From Aliirhizobium smilacinae (GTDB lineage: Bacteria > Pseudomonadota > Alphaproteobacteria > Rhizobiales > Rhizobiaceae): a stretch of 64,000 nt of DNA. Below the pieces are notes generated by a model, which saw nothing but the letters and a program-made list of their open reading frames with translations, was not told where the DNA came from and did no database searches. Below are positions 17,688 to 25,951 of the stretch, in pieces (within the stretch, counting starts at the first letter, position 1; every line of letters begins with the position of its first letter). A program made the translations under genes and the position numbers. The DNA is taken from the NCBI RefSeq assembly GCF_006335145.1, contig NZ_VDMN01000006.1, positions 269,304-333,303 of the forward strand, given 5' to 3'.

Positions 17688-18794
17688 CTATCGAGTGATA
17701 TCGAATGCGCCTGTTGCCAACACCTCGCCGTTGACGATCAGTTCGACCAGGTGTTGGCCGGCGTAGTGGGTGCGGGTGGTGAAGTCGCGGATGGCGCGGC
17801 TGATGGAGAGTTCCACGTTGCCATCTGGCACGAGCGTCAGTTCCTTCCACTTGAACACTTTTTTCGATGTTCCGCCGGCTTTCTTGACGTAGTGGACGGC
17901 GTAATCGATCACCAGCTTCTGGGGTTCGGATCCAGTCGAGGTGAGCTTCGTGCTGATCTTGACCGCACCGCCGAGTTTCAGTGATGACGGCGTGACCGAA
18001 AAAATCTCAACCTTCAATTCCGGCTCGTGACCTGCGCCGAAGACATGCAGCGCGCGGGTATCGCCCTTCTTGATCAGGGTGCGCAGGGCCTGTTTCATGA
18101 TCCAGGCAGTGCGGGCATCCGTCTGGTCCCAGCGCGACAGCTTTTCCAGAACCCAGTCCGGATGGTCCTTGGTGATGTCGTTCAGGTTGTTGGCGACGGA
18201 TTTCCGCACATAGAGCGAGGGATCGCTTTTCAGGTTGTCGAGGATGGTTGCGACCGGGGAAGGATCGGCGATCAGTTCTTTCAGCTGGAACGACCATGGC
18301 AGCCGTGGGCGGCAGCCTTCGCTGCAAAGCCGGCGGACATGTTCGTTGTCATCCATCGACCAGCCCTGCATGACTGCGAGCGTGCGGGGCATATCCTTCA
18401 AGAGGAAATGCCGGATGGCGAATTCGGACGAACCGAAGCGGGTGAAATAAGCCAGCGCCTGCATCGAGAGGTCAAAGTGATCGTGGCCATGCAGCGCCAC
18501 ATATTCGGACAGGGTGATGGAGGCGAAGCCGTGGTTGATGCGCGGGGCCAGAGCCCGGAGTATCTCGATGTTTTTCTCGAACGGACCGGGCAGGACCGCG
18601 TGGAAGGATAATGCGATCTGCCGCATGCGCTGCATGATGCTGAGTTCGTCCAGCCCGTGCGATGCGAGTGCCAGAAACCGTTCGCCGTCGAAAGACGGAT
18701 GGATAGCCGCCGTCTCGCGGGCAAAATGGTTCAGCCGCTCGCGGTTGAAAATCTCCTTGAGGAGAGGGGCAGGTTCGGTGGTTGTGTCTGTCAT
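17688..18794 (-). CDS. AlkC-type DNA alkylation repair glycosylase
   Basis: 368 residues. The N-terminal 245 or so residues are alpha-helical and HEAT-like (SEGCRPRLPW, DNLKSDPSLYVRKSVANNLNDITKDHPDWVLEKLSRW, RTAWIMKQALRTLIKKGD), as in AlkC/AlkD DNA glycosylases, which remove 3-methyladenine without base flipping. Residues about 265-365 form a beta-rich Ig-like domain (VFSVTPSSLKLGGAVKISTKL to ELIVNGEVLATGAFDI), the feature that distinguishes the AlkC branch. The predicted reaction is excision of cationic alkylated bases. A DUF559 gene follows on the same strand. I did not see an Ada-type regulator beside it. Confidence 0.8.
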   Translation of the reverse strand: MTDTTTEPAPLLKEIFNRERLNHFARETAAIHPSFDGERFLALASHGLDELSIMQRMRQIALSFHAVLPGPFEKNIEILRALAPRINHGFASITLSEYVALHGHDHFDLSMQALAYFTRFGSSEFAIRHFLLKDMPRTLAVMQGWSMDDNEHVRRLCSEGCRPRLPWSFQLKELIADPSPVATILDNLKSDPSLYVRKSVANNLNDITKDHPDWVLEKLSRWDQTDARTAWIMKQALRTLIKKGDTRALHVFGAGHEPELKVEIFSVTPSSLKLGGAVKISTKLTSTGSEPQKLVIDYAVHYVKKAGGTSKKVFKWKELTLVPDGNVELSISRAIRDFTTRTHYAGQHLVELIVNGEVLATGAFDITR

Positions 18795-18843
18795 GATGAT
18801 CCCGCTGGCTGCTGTTGGGGTGGGCGGACCGGCAATCTCCGGC

Positions 18844-18874
18844 CGTCATCCTAGGGCTTGCCCCTAGGATCTGA
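18844..18874. repeat. Half copy of the TCATCC palindromic element
   Basis: A hairpin with arms CATCCTAGGGC and CCCCTAGGATC around a short loop. It is the single-arm version of the element at 31397-31483, lying just upstream of the alkC-like start. The remaining 18880-19000 stretch contains a GA repeat and complementary CT runs that can pair. Confidence 0.6.
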
Positions 18875-19004
18875 CCACGCCAAACAATGAGGTTCAGCAG
18901 ATACTCGGCACAAGGTCGAGGATGAAGTCGAGAGAGAGAGAGTTTGGCCGTCGGTCTTAAGTGTTCTCTCTTTGTTCGTAAGAGACTCTCTCAGCCGACG
19001 CAAT

Positions 19005-19045
19005 CCCCAAAACAAAACCGGCCGGAGCTTTGGCTCCGGCCGGTT
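19005..19045 (-). terminator. Intrinsic terminator of the semialdehyde dehydrogenase gene
   Basis: A perfect 13-base stem, AACCGGCCGGAGC at 19016-19028 and its complement at 19033-19045, closes a four-base loop. Read on the minus strand it is followed by TTTTGTTTTGG. It lies 26 bases after the stop of the gene ending at 19072. Confidence 0.9.
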
Positions 19046-19071
19046 CTTGAATGCCATCAGAGATGGGTGGT

Positions 19072-20508
19072 TCAGTTCATCTGGCTGACATATTTGGTTT
19101 CGAGATAGGCGGCGACGGCTTCAGAGCCGCCTTCGGTGCCGTAGCCCGAATCCTTGACGCCGCCGAACGGGACTTCCGGCAGGGCCAGACCGTTGTGGTT
19201 GATGGTCAGCATGCCGGCTTCGACTTCGCGGCCGAGAGCATGGGCGGTCTTGACCGAGCCGGTGAAGGCGTAGGAGGCGAGGCCGAAGGGCAGGCGGTTC
19301 GCTTCGGTGATCGCGTCCTCATAGGTCGAGAAGCGGTTGATGATGGCGACCGGGCCGAAGGGCTCGTCGTTCATGATCTTGGCCGAGGTCGGGACATTGG
19401 CGAGAACCGTCGGTTCGAAGAAATTGCCCTTGTTGCCGATGCGCTTGCCGCCGGTCTTCAGTTCAGCACCGGCAGAGACGGCGTCCTGAATGAGAGCTTC
19501 CATGGCCGGGATGCGGCGCTCGTTGGCGAGCGGGCCCATGACCGTGTCGGCTTCCAGACCGTTGCCGACCTTGATGGCTTCAGCGGCCTTGACGAAACCT
19601 TCGAGGAACTTGTCGGCGATGCCATCCTGAATGAGGAAGCGGGTCGGCGCGACGCAGACCTGGCCGGCATTGCGGAACTTCGACATGGCGGTGACTTCGA
19701 TCGCCTTGTCGAGATCGGCGTCGTTGAAGATCATCACCGGCGCATGGCCGCCGAGTTCCATCGTGGCGCGCTTCATGTGCTTGCCGGCGAGCGCTGCGAG
19801 ATGCTTGCCGATCGGGGTGGAGCCGGTGAAGGAAATCTTGCGGATGACCGGATGCGGGATCAGGTATTCCGAGACTTCGGCCGGGATGCCGTAGACGAGA
19901 CCGATGACGCCCGCCGGAATGCCGGCATCGGCGAAAGCGCGGATCAGTTCGGCAGGCGATGCCGGGGTTTCTTCCGGTGCCTTGACGATGATAGAGCAGC
20001 CGGTGGCAACCGCTGCCGACAGTTTTCGCACGATCTGGTTGATCGGGAAGTTCCAGGGCGTAAACGCTGCGACCGGGCCGACCGGCAGCTTGATGGTCAT
20101 CTGGTTGACGCCGGAGAACCGGGCCGGGATGATCTGGCCATAGGTGCGGCGTGCTTCTTCGGCGAACCAGTCGATCGTGTCGGCGGCGCCCATGATTTCC
20201 ATCTTGGACTGGGCCAGCGGCTTGCCCTGTTCGCGGGTCATCAGCCAAGCGATCTTGTCGGCGCGTTCACGCAACAGGTCGGCGGCCTTGCGCATCAGCT
20301 TCGAGCGGTCGAAGGGGGCCGTGTCGCGCCAGATCTTGAAACCCTTGTCGGCGGCTTCGAGCGCCAGATCGAGGTCGGCCTTGCGGGCATGGGCAATCTT
20401 GCCGATCACTTCGTCGGTGGCCGGATCGGTGACTTCGATCGTTTCGCCGGCAAGCGCATCACGCCATTCGCCGTTGATGAAGAGCTTTACGTCGGGATAG
20501 GTCTGCAT
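19072..20508 (-). CDS. NAD(P)-dependent aldehyde dehydrogenase, probable succinate-semialdehyde dehydrogenase
   Basis: 478 residues from the ATG at 20508 (MQTYPDVKLFINGEW). Catalytic residues are present: Asn153 in TPWNFPINQI, Glu251 in TMELGGHAP and the nucleophile Cys285 in NAGQVCVAPTRF; the glycine-rich FTGSTPIGKHL (228-238) binds the cofactor. Length and the INGEW start fit the GabD-like branch, which oxidises succinate semialdehyde to succinate in the GABA shunt. An XRE-cupin regulator lies just upstream on the same strand, as is common for amine and GABA catabolic genes. The exact aldehyde is inferred. A strong terminator follows. Confidence 0.85.
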   Translation of the reverse strand: MQTYPDVKLFINGEWRDALAGETIEVTDPATDEVIGKIAHARKADLDLALEAADKGFKIWRDTAPFDRSKLMRKAADLLRERADKIAWLMTREQGKPLAQSKMEIMGAADTIDWFAEEARRTYGQIIPARFSGVNQMTIKLPVGPVAAFTPWNFPINQIVRKLSAAVATGCSIIVKAPEETPASPAELIRAFADAGIPAGVIGLVYGIPAEVSEYLIPHPVIRKISFTGSTPIGKHLAALAGKHMKRATMELGGHAPVMIFNDADLDKAIEVTAMSKFRNAGQVCVAPTRFLIQDGIADKFLEGFVKAAEAIKVGNGLEADTVMGPLANERRIPAMEALIQDAVSAGAELKTGGKRIGNKGNFFEPTVLANVPTSAKIMNDEPFGPVAIINRFSTYEDAITEANRLPFGLASYAFTGSVKTAHALGREVEAGMLTINHNGLALPEVPFGGVKDSGYGTEGGSEAVAAYLETKYVSQMN

Positions 20509-20674
20509 GGGGGTCCACTTTCGTTTCGAAACGTCAGGTCGCGCGGCAGGACGCCGCGGGCAGAAGGGGCGTATGGGTTCCGGTGCTTGAGTTAAGACAA
20601 AGACTGCCGACAATCAACGGCGGTGCCGTCAAAAAAAGTCATACTAATCCGATTAAAAATGAAGGGTCGGCCGA

Positions 20675-21271
20675 TCAGAGATAGGGCGGGGTGACGGCGC
20701 TGACGACTTCACAGCGTTCGGTGCCGACATTGCGGTAACGATGCGGCAGGCGGCTGTTGAAGAGGTAGGCGTCGCCACGCTTGAGGATGCGCGTCTGGCT
20801 GCCGACGGTGACTTCCAGCTCGCCGGCGACGACAACACCGCCTTCTTCCGCCTCATGAGCCAGCATGGTTTCGCCGGTATCGGCACCGGGTTCGTAGAAT
20901 TCGTGAAAGATCTGGACGCTGTGGGATTTCGCATCGCCGACCTGAAGCAGCGTCAGTGGGCCTTTCGACAGCGGCGTCAGCTCGTCGGCACGGTAGAAGA
21001 TCTGGTCTACGGGTGGCAGCGTCAGGGCGAAGAAGTCGGTCAGCGGATAGTTGATCGCCTCAAGGATCTTTTTCAGCGATGCGACCGAAGGGCTGACCTT
21101 GTTCTTTTCGATGAGGGAGACGAGCGAATGGGTGACGCCAGCCTTCATCGCCAGCGCGCGTTGCGACAGGCCGTGGCTTAGCCGCACGAGGCGCAGCCGG
21201 TCGCCGACATCGAACTCGCCTTCGGCATCGTTCTGAATGGCGGTTTCCCCCGCATTATCGGTGGCGTGCAT
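20675..21271 (-). CDS. XRE-family regulator with C-terminal cupin domain
   Basis: 198 residues from the ATG at 21271 (MHATDNAGETAIQ); a GTG 17 codons upstream is the alternative. Residues about 22-78 form an HTH_3 domain (RLVRLSHGLSQRALAMKAGVTHSLVSLIEKNKVSPSVASLKKIL). Residues about 110-195 are a cupin barrel (HEAEEGGVVVAGELEVTVGSQTRILKRGDAYLFNSRLPHRYRN). This is the PuuR layout; relatives control putrescine, GABA and amino-acid breakdown. It sits 166 bases upstream of the semialdehyde dehydrogenase on the same strand, so it probably regulates that gene and itself. The effector is unknown. Confidence 0.9.
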   Translation of the reverse strand: MHATDNAGETAIQNDAEGEFDVGDRLRLVRLSHGLSQRALAMKAGVTHSLVSLIEKNKVSPSVASLKKILEAINYPLTDFFALTLPPVDQIFYRADELTPLSKGPLTLLQVGDAKSHSVQIFHEFYEPGADTGETMLAHEAEEGGVVVAGELEVTVGSQTRILKRGDAYLFNSRLPHRYRNVGTERCEVVSAVTPPYL

Positions 21272-21406
21272 GCTTCCCGAAGACTTTCCTGTGCGTGGCC
21301 AATGGCTCGTGCCGAGCTGCACCGCACTGATACACCTGCGACAGGGTTTTGGCCAATGACGAATAGCGGCGCGGGATGTGAGGGATGGGAGGGGCTTTGC
21401 GATAAC

Positions 21407-21439
21407 GGATGCCTCCCCTGGTGCGGAGGAGAGGCATCC
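21407..21439 (-). terminator. Hairpin downstream of the glutaryl-CoA dehydrogenase gene
   Basis: A 9-base stem, GGATGCCTC with GAGGCATCC, extends inwards by three further pairs across a one-base mismatch. It begins ten bases after the stop of the gene ending at 21450. There is no U-run, so it may be a 3-prime stabilising structure or a Rho-assisted terminator rather than a classical intrinsic one. Confidence 0.55.
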
Positions 21440-21449
21440 TTGTTGCCGA

Positions 21450-22625
21450 TCAGAAAAATGCCTGAATGCCTGTCTGCGCCCGGCCGAGGATGAGTGCGTG
21501 GACGTCGTGGGTGCCTTCGTAGGTGTTGACCGTTTCGAGATTCTGCGAGTGGCGCATGACGTGGTATTCGACCTGGATGCCGTTGCCGCCGTGCATATCG
21601 CGCGCCTGGCGGGCGATATCGAGCGCCTTGCCGCAGTTGTTGCGCTTGACGATGGAGATCATTTCCGGCGCCATACGGTGCTGGTCCATCAACTGGCCGA
21701 CGCGCAGTGAAGCCTGCAGGCCGAGGGTGATTTCGGTCTGCATGTCGGCAAGCTTCTTCTGGTAGAGCTGCATGCCGGCGAGCGGTTTGCCGAACTGCTT
21801 TCTGTCGAGGCCGTATTGGCGGGCGCGGAACCAGCAGTCTTCGGCAGCACCCATGACGCCCCAGGAAATGCCATAGCGGGCGCGGTTGAGGCAACCGAAT
21901 GGGCCTTTCAGGCCCGATACGTTGGGCAGAAGTGCATCTTCGGTCACTTCGACGCTGTCCATGACGATCTCGCCGGTAATCGAGGCGCGTAGCGAGAGCT
22001 TGCCGCCGATCTTTGGTGCCGAGAGACCCTTCATGCCCTTTTCCAGCACGAAACCGCGAATTTCGTTGTTATGGGCTTCGGACTTTGCCCAGACGACGAA
22101 AACATCGGCGATCGGTGAGTTGGAGATCCACATTTTCGAGCCGCGCAGGCGATAGCCGCCTTCGATCTTCTCGGCGCGCGTCTTCATGCCGCCGGGATCG
22201 GAGCCGGCATCCGGCTCGGTAAGGCCGAAACAGCCGATCAGTTCGCCGGAGACCAAGCCGGGCAGATACTTCTTCTTCTGCTCGTCGGAGCCATAGGCGA
22301 AGATCGGGTAGATGACCAGCGAGGACTGGACGCTCATCATCGAGCGATAGCCTGAATCGATCCGTTCGATCTCGCGGGCGACGAGGCCGTAGGCGACGTA
22401 GGATGCGTTGGCGGCGCCATATTCTTCGGGCAGCGTCACGCCGAGAAGTCCCGTCTGACCCATCAGCTTGAACAGGCCCACATCGGTCTTTTCGTCGAGA
22501 TAGGCTTCTTCAACCCGCGGCAGGAGTTCAGCCTTGGCAAAGGCTGCCGCCGCGTCGCGGATCATGCGCTCTTCTTCGGTCAGCTGATCTTCGATGAGGA
22601 AGGGATCGTTCCAGATAAAGGCCAA
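21450..22625 (-). CDS. Glutaryl-CoA dehydrogenase (acyl-CoA dehydrogenase family)
   Basis: 391 residues, FAD-dependent. The glutaryl-CoA branch is indicated by the near-C-terminal TVNTYEGTHDVHALILGRAQTGIQAF, where Glu370 is the catalytic base, and by FGLTEPDAGSDPGGMKTRAE and KMWISNSPIADVFVVWAK. The enzyme oxidises and decarboxylates glutaryl-CoA to crotonyl-CoA in lysine, tryptophan and glutarate breakdown. The start codon appears to be TTG behind GGAGAACCCC. It is divergent from a LysR regulator, the arrangement seen for GcdR-controlled gcdH genes in other proteobacteria. Confidence 0.92.
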   Translation of the reverse strand: MAFIWNDPFLIEDQLTEEERMIRDAAAAFAKAELLPRVEEAYLDEKTDVGLFKLMGQTGLLGVTLPEEYGAANASYVAYGLVAREIERIDSGYRSMMSVQSSLVIYPIFAYGSDEQKKKYLPGLVSGELIGCFGLTEPDAGSDPGGMKTRAEKIEGGYRLRGSKMWISNSPIADVFVVWAKSEAHNNEIRGFVLEKGMKGLSAPKIGGKLSLRASITGEIVMDSVEVTEDALLPNVSGLKGPFGCLNRARYGISWGVMGAAEDCWFRARQYGLDRKQFGKPLAGMQLYQKKLADMQTEITLGLQASLRVGQLMDQHRMAPEMISIVKRNNCGKALDIARQARDMHGGNGIQVEYHVMRHSQNLETVNTYEGTHDVHALILGRAQTGIQAFF

Positions 22626-22703
22626 GGGGTTCTCCGGGGTTTTCGGCGGGAGAGATATCTCCGGCTGAGTTCGAGGTTAGCGATATGGTAGCCCGACGCC
22701 TTT

Positions 22704-22732
22704 CATTCCTGTGCTTGTCACAGAAATGAGGG
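22704..22732. repeat. Half copy of the CCTGTG-CTTGT-CACAGG palindromic element
   Basis: This hairpin repeats the arm of the element at 11103-11221: CATTCCTGTG, loop CTTGT, CACAGAAATG, then AGGG. It lies in the 214-base divergent spacer between the glutaryl-CoA dehydrogenase and LysR genes. Confidence 0.7.
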
Positions 22733-22839
22733 AGAACTTGAGGGCTCCGTCCGCCAATTTCTTGCCGGAGATTATCTCCGTGCGGTCGTTTGTCGCAAGG
22801 CCCGTTTACTCAAATGCCCATGACGGTTAGTAATAGGGC

Positions 22840-23772
22840 ATGAGAGAATTGTCGCGAAAACTTCTGCCGTCCACCTCTGCGCTTGCGGCCTTCGATTCCG
22901 TTGCGCGGCTTGGCAGTTTTTCGCTGGCTGCGGACGAGCTGTCGCTCACCCAGGGCGCCATAAGCAGGCAGGTTTCAGGGCTGGAAGAGCAGCTTGGAGT
23001 GCTGTTGTTCGACCGGACCAGCCGGGGTGTGATGTTGACCCCGGCGGGGGCGGATTTTGCAAAAGCAATCGCCGGGGCACTGTCACAGATCCGGTCCGCA
23101 TCGCTGCATGCCATGACCAAACGGCATAGCGACCAGCTCAACCTCGCGATCCTGCCGACGTTTGGAACGCGCTGGCTGATGCCGCGCATTCCGGGTTTTG
23201 TCGCCCGGCACCCGGAGATCACGTTGAATTTCGCGACGCGCATCGGGGTATTCGATTTCGATCGCGATGGCATCGATATGGCGATCCATGTCGGGCCAAG
23301 GGGCGTGAATGGGCCTGAATGGCCGGGCGCGGAATGTACCTTTTTGATGGAGGAGATGGTGGCGCCGGTCTGCTCGCAGGATTTTCTCAGCAACCATCCC
23401 GTCGGTCGGGCCGAGGATCTTCTGCGCCTGCCGCTGCTGCATATGGCGTCGCGGCCGGGTGGCTGGAAACACTGGTTCGAAAGTCTGAGGATTGGCGCCA
23501 GCGTCAGCGAGGGCATGCGTTTCGAACAGTTCGGCAGCGTGGCGCAGGCCTGCATTGCCGGGCTTGGTGTCGGGTTGATGCCGCTGTTCCTGATCGATAC
23601 GGAACTGGCAAGCGGGCAACTGGTGGAGGCGTTTCCGCATCAGGTGGTCAGTCCCAGCGCCTATTATGCGGTGGCGCCGCAAGCCAAGAGCGGCTTTCCG
23701 CCGGTTGTCGCCTTTCGGGCATGGCTGATGGAGGAAGTTGCACGCTATCGGCAGGAAATCGTGGCATGGTAG
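22840..23772 (+). CDS. LysR family regulator, GcvA/GcdR-like
   Basis: 310 residues. N-terminal winged helix: STSALAAFDSVARLGSFSLAADELSLTQGAISRQVSGLEEQLGVLLFDRTSRGVMLTPAG, the GcvA-type version with the LxLTQGAIS recognition helix. The C-terminal part is the LysR substrate-binding fold, with the GLGVGLMPLFLIDTELASGQLVEAF stretch typical of the GcvA group. It is transcribed away from the glutaryl-CoA dehydrogenase gene, which it likely activates in response to glutarate or glutaryl-CoA, as GcdR does; that role is inferred from position. Confidence 0.9.
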   Translation: MRELSRKLLPSTSALAAFDSVARLGSFSLAADELSLTQGAISRQVSGLEEQLGVLLFDRTSRGVMLTPAGADFAKAIAGALSQIRSASLHAMTKRHSDQLNLAILPTFGTRWLMPRIPGFVARHPEITLNFATRIGVFDFDRDGIDMAIHVGPRGVNGPEWPGAECTFLMEEMVAPVCSQDFLSNHPVGRAEDLLRLPLLHMASRPGGWKHWFESLRIGASVSEGMRFEQFGSVAQACIAGLGVGLMPLFLIDTELASGQLVEAFPHQVVSPSAYYAVAPQAKSGFPPVVAFRAWLMEEVARYRQEIVAW

Positions 23773-23842
23773 CAACGGTCACGCTTTTCTCTATATGAAA
23801 GATTGCAGCAGACTCGACACAACGCAACCTTGCAGGTAGGTT

Positions 23843-23860
23843 TGATTAAACGATTAATCA
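23843..23860. promoter_or_regulatory. LacI-family operator upstream of the purine salvage operon
   Basis: The 18-base sequence TGATTAAACGATTAATCA is a palindrome centred on CpG with one mismatched pair, the classic build of LacI/PurR-family operators. It ends 21 bases before the lacI-like start at 23882, so it most likely mediates autoregulation and control of the downstream genes. Confidence 0.75.
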
Positions 23861-23881
23861 CCTTGGAACGCTGCAAAGACG

Positions 23882-24943
23882 ATGAGTGTCAGCCGGACGC
23901 CAGCGACGATGACAGAGATTGCCGCAGCCCTTGGCGTGTCTTCGGCGACCGTGTCCAATGCGCTTTCCGGCAAGGGCAGGGTTTCGGCGGAACTTACCGC
24001 GAAAATCCGGCAGGCGACCGTGGATCTCGGTTATGTGCCGAGCCAGGCGGCGCGGACCCTGAGGACGGGACGGACAGGCGTCATCGGCCTGGTGCTGCCC
24101 GATATCTCCAATCCCCTGTTCCCGCAGATCGCCCAGGCAATCGAACAGGCTGCTGCTGCTGCCGGTTACGGTGTGCTGATTGCCGACAGCCGTGGAGAGA
24201 TTGCCCAGCAGACGGCGGCGATCGGGCGTCTGATCGAGCGGGGCGTCGACGGTATCATCATCGTTCCCCGCCGCGGATCGCGGGTCGGCGAGATCGGTAC
24301 GCCCGTCGCGATCATCGACAGTCCGTCGACGCCCGGCAATACGGTGTCGTCGGATCATTGGGACGGCGGCGTGCAGATGGGGCGCCATCTCGCCGGGCTC
24401 GGCCATTGCAAGGTGCTGCTGATCGCCCAGAGCAGCGCATCAAACGTGCAGAACGACAGGATCGGCGGTCTGAAGGCTGGTCTCGGCAAAAATATCTGCC
24501 ACGAGACGCTGTTGGTGGAAAACCTTGAGGCCATAAAGGGTGCCGGCTGCGCGCTCGGTTTAGCCGCGAAGGTGGCGGACGGGTTCACGGCTTTTGCCGC
24601 CGTTTATGATCTGCTGGCGTTGCGTGCGCTGACCGAATTGCAGCGCGACGGCACCGAGGTTCCGCGTCAGGCCAGTGTCAGCGGCTTCGACGATCTCGTC
24701 TGGTCGTCAGTCGTCACGCCGCCGATCACCACGTTGCGGCAGGATCTGGCCACTATTGCCGAACGTGCCGTCGAGGCGCTCAGCGATGCGATTACAGACA
24801 GCGAGACACCCTTCGGCGGGCCGGCTGTTGCGAAGCAGAGTGTCGAAGGCGTGGCGATGACGCTTGTGGTTCGGCAGTCGACCGGACAGGCGATGGAGCC
24901 GGTTGTAGTCCCCGTTGCCGATACTCGGGAGGATAGTAGGTGA
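23882..24943 (+). CDS. LacI family transcriptional regulator
   Basis: 353 residues. The N-terminal HTH with hinge is MTEIAAALGVSSATVSNALSGKGRVSAELTAKIRQATVDLGYVPSQAARTLRTGRTGVIGLVLPDISNPLF, residues about 10-80. The rest is a periplasmic-binding-like effector domain. The annotated start is ATG 23882; an internal ATG nine codons later would still keep the HTH. The gene heads a same-strand series with a nucleoside hydrolase, adenine deaminase and phosphoribosyltransferase, so the effector is probably a purine or nucleoside. A CpG-centred palindrome lies just upstream. Confidence 0.92.
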   Translation: MSVSRTPATMTEIAAALGVSSATVSNALSGKGRVSAELTAKIRQATVDLGYVPSQAARTLRTGRTGVIGLVLPDISNPLFPQIAQAIEQAAAAAGYGVLIADSRGEIAQQTAAIGRLIERGVDGIIIVPRRGSRVGEIGTPVAIIDSPSTPGNTVSSDHWDGGVQMGRHLAGLGHCKVLLIAQSSASNVQNDRIGGLKAGLGKNICHETLLVENLEAIKGAGCALGLAAKVADGFTAFAAVYDLLALRALTELQRDGTEVPRQASVSGFDDLVWSSVVTPPITTLRQDLATIAERAVEALSDAITDSETPFGGPAVAKQSVEGVAMTLVVRQSTGQAMEPVVVPVADTREDSR

Positions 24944-25027
24944 AAACCCTTATCTTCCGCCTTCGGCCATTTGTGTGTACGGGGGCACTAACAGACCATC
25001 CGGTTGTATTTTTGGAGCGTGCTTGAC

Positions 25028-25951
25028 ATGGGTGTATGGATCGATACCGACATGGGGTTCGATGATCTGGCTGCCATCATGGTTGCGGCCCATGGCGGCC
25101 TTGCCATCGACGGGATCTCGCTGGTCTTCGGCAATGCGCCGCTCGATCAGGTGCGTCGTAATGCGGCCGGCGCTGCCGCTGCCTTCGTCTGGCCCTTTCC
25201 CATTCATGCGGGGCGCACAAGGCCGGTTCTTGGAAAGCTCGAGACCGCGGTTTCCATCCTCAGCGATGCCGGCATGCCGACTGCGGGCCAGTCATTGCCG
25301 GCCGGGCCCGATGCGTTTGCCGAGGATGCGTTCGCCGCACTTTGCGCATGGCTTGAACGGAGCGAGGGCGAGCGGCGAATTCTGGCGCTCGGGCCGCTCA
25401 CCAACATTGCAGCCGTCGCGCTGGCGCGGCCTGATCTGGCGGCAAAAATTACGGATCTCACCTGGATGGGTGGCGGTCTGACGGCCGGCAATCACACGGC
25501 ATCCGCCGAGTTCAACGCCTTTGCCGATCCGGAGGCGGTGGCGATCGTGCTGGCTCACGCGATCCCGTTGCGCATGGTCGATCTCGATCTTTGCCGCAAG
25601 GTGCTGTGCGCGCCACAGGACGTCGATCCCGTACGTGCCGCCGGTGGCCGCAATGCGACGCTTTTGGCGGATCTGCTTGCCGGGTTCGTGGCGATCGCGA
25701 CCAGCCGCGGGCGCAAGGCGATGTCGCTTTACGACGCCGTTGCGGCTGTCGCCTTCGTTCAACCGGATCTGGTGACCTGGACCCAGGCCCGGATCGATAT
25801 GGAGCTGGCCGGTACCGTCACCAGGGGGCGGACCGTGGTCGAGACGCGGGCCGGGCGCGGGGAGTTCAATGCCAGCTTTGCCGCCGAGATCGATGCGGAG
25901 CGGGCCAAGGATATCATTCTCAGTGCTTTGAAGGCGGAGGCCAGCTGGTGA
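25028..25951 (+). CDS. Nucleoside hydrolase (inosine/uridine-preferring family)
   Basis: 307 residues from the ATG at 25028, with GGAGCG upstream. The N-terminal metal site reads DTDMGFDDLAAI; the usual form is DTDPGxDDAxA, so the proline is replaced by Met while all aspartates are kept. Later motifs are ILALGPLTNIAAVALARPDL, LTWMGGG and EFNAFADPEAVAIVL. The enzyme splits the N-glycosidic bond of ribonucleosides, giving ribose and a free base. It overlaps the adenine deaminase start by four bases (GTGA), consistent with bases being passed to that enzyme. Confidence 0.9.
   Translation: MGVWIDTDMGFDDLAAIMVAAHGGLAIDGISLVFGNAPLDQVRRNAAGAAAAFVWPFPIHAGRTRPVLGKLETAVSILSDAGMPTAGQSLPAGPDAFAEDAFAALCAWLERSEGERRILALGPLTNIAAVALARPDLAAKITDLTWMGGGLTAGNHTASAEFNAFADPEAVAIVLAHAIPLRMVDLDLCRKVLCAPQDVDPVRAAGGRNATLLADLLAGFVAIATSRGRKAMSLYDAVAAVAFVQPDLVTWTQARIDMELAGTVTRGRTVVETRAGRGEFNASFAAEIDAERAKDIILSALKAEASW

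Noticed and set aside
25591..25947. N-terminal extension of adenine deaminase
   Set aside because: This part is the out-of-frame reading of the nucleoside hydrolase gene. The GTG at 25948 with GTGA overlap gives the normal protein length.
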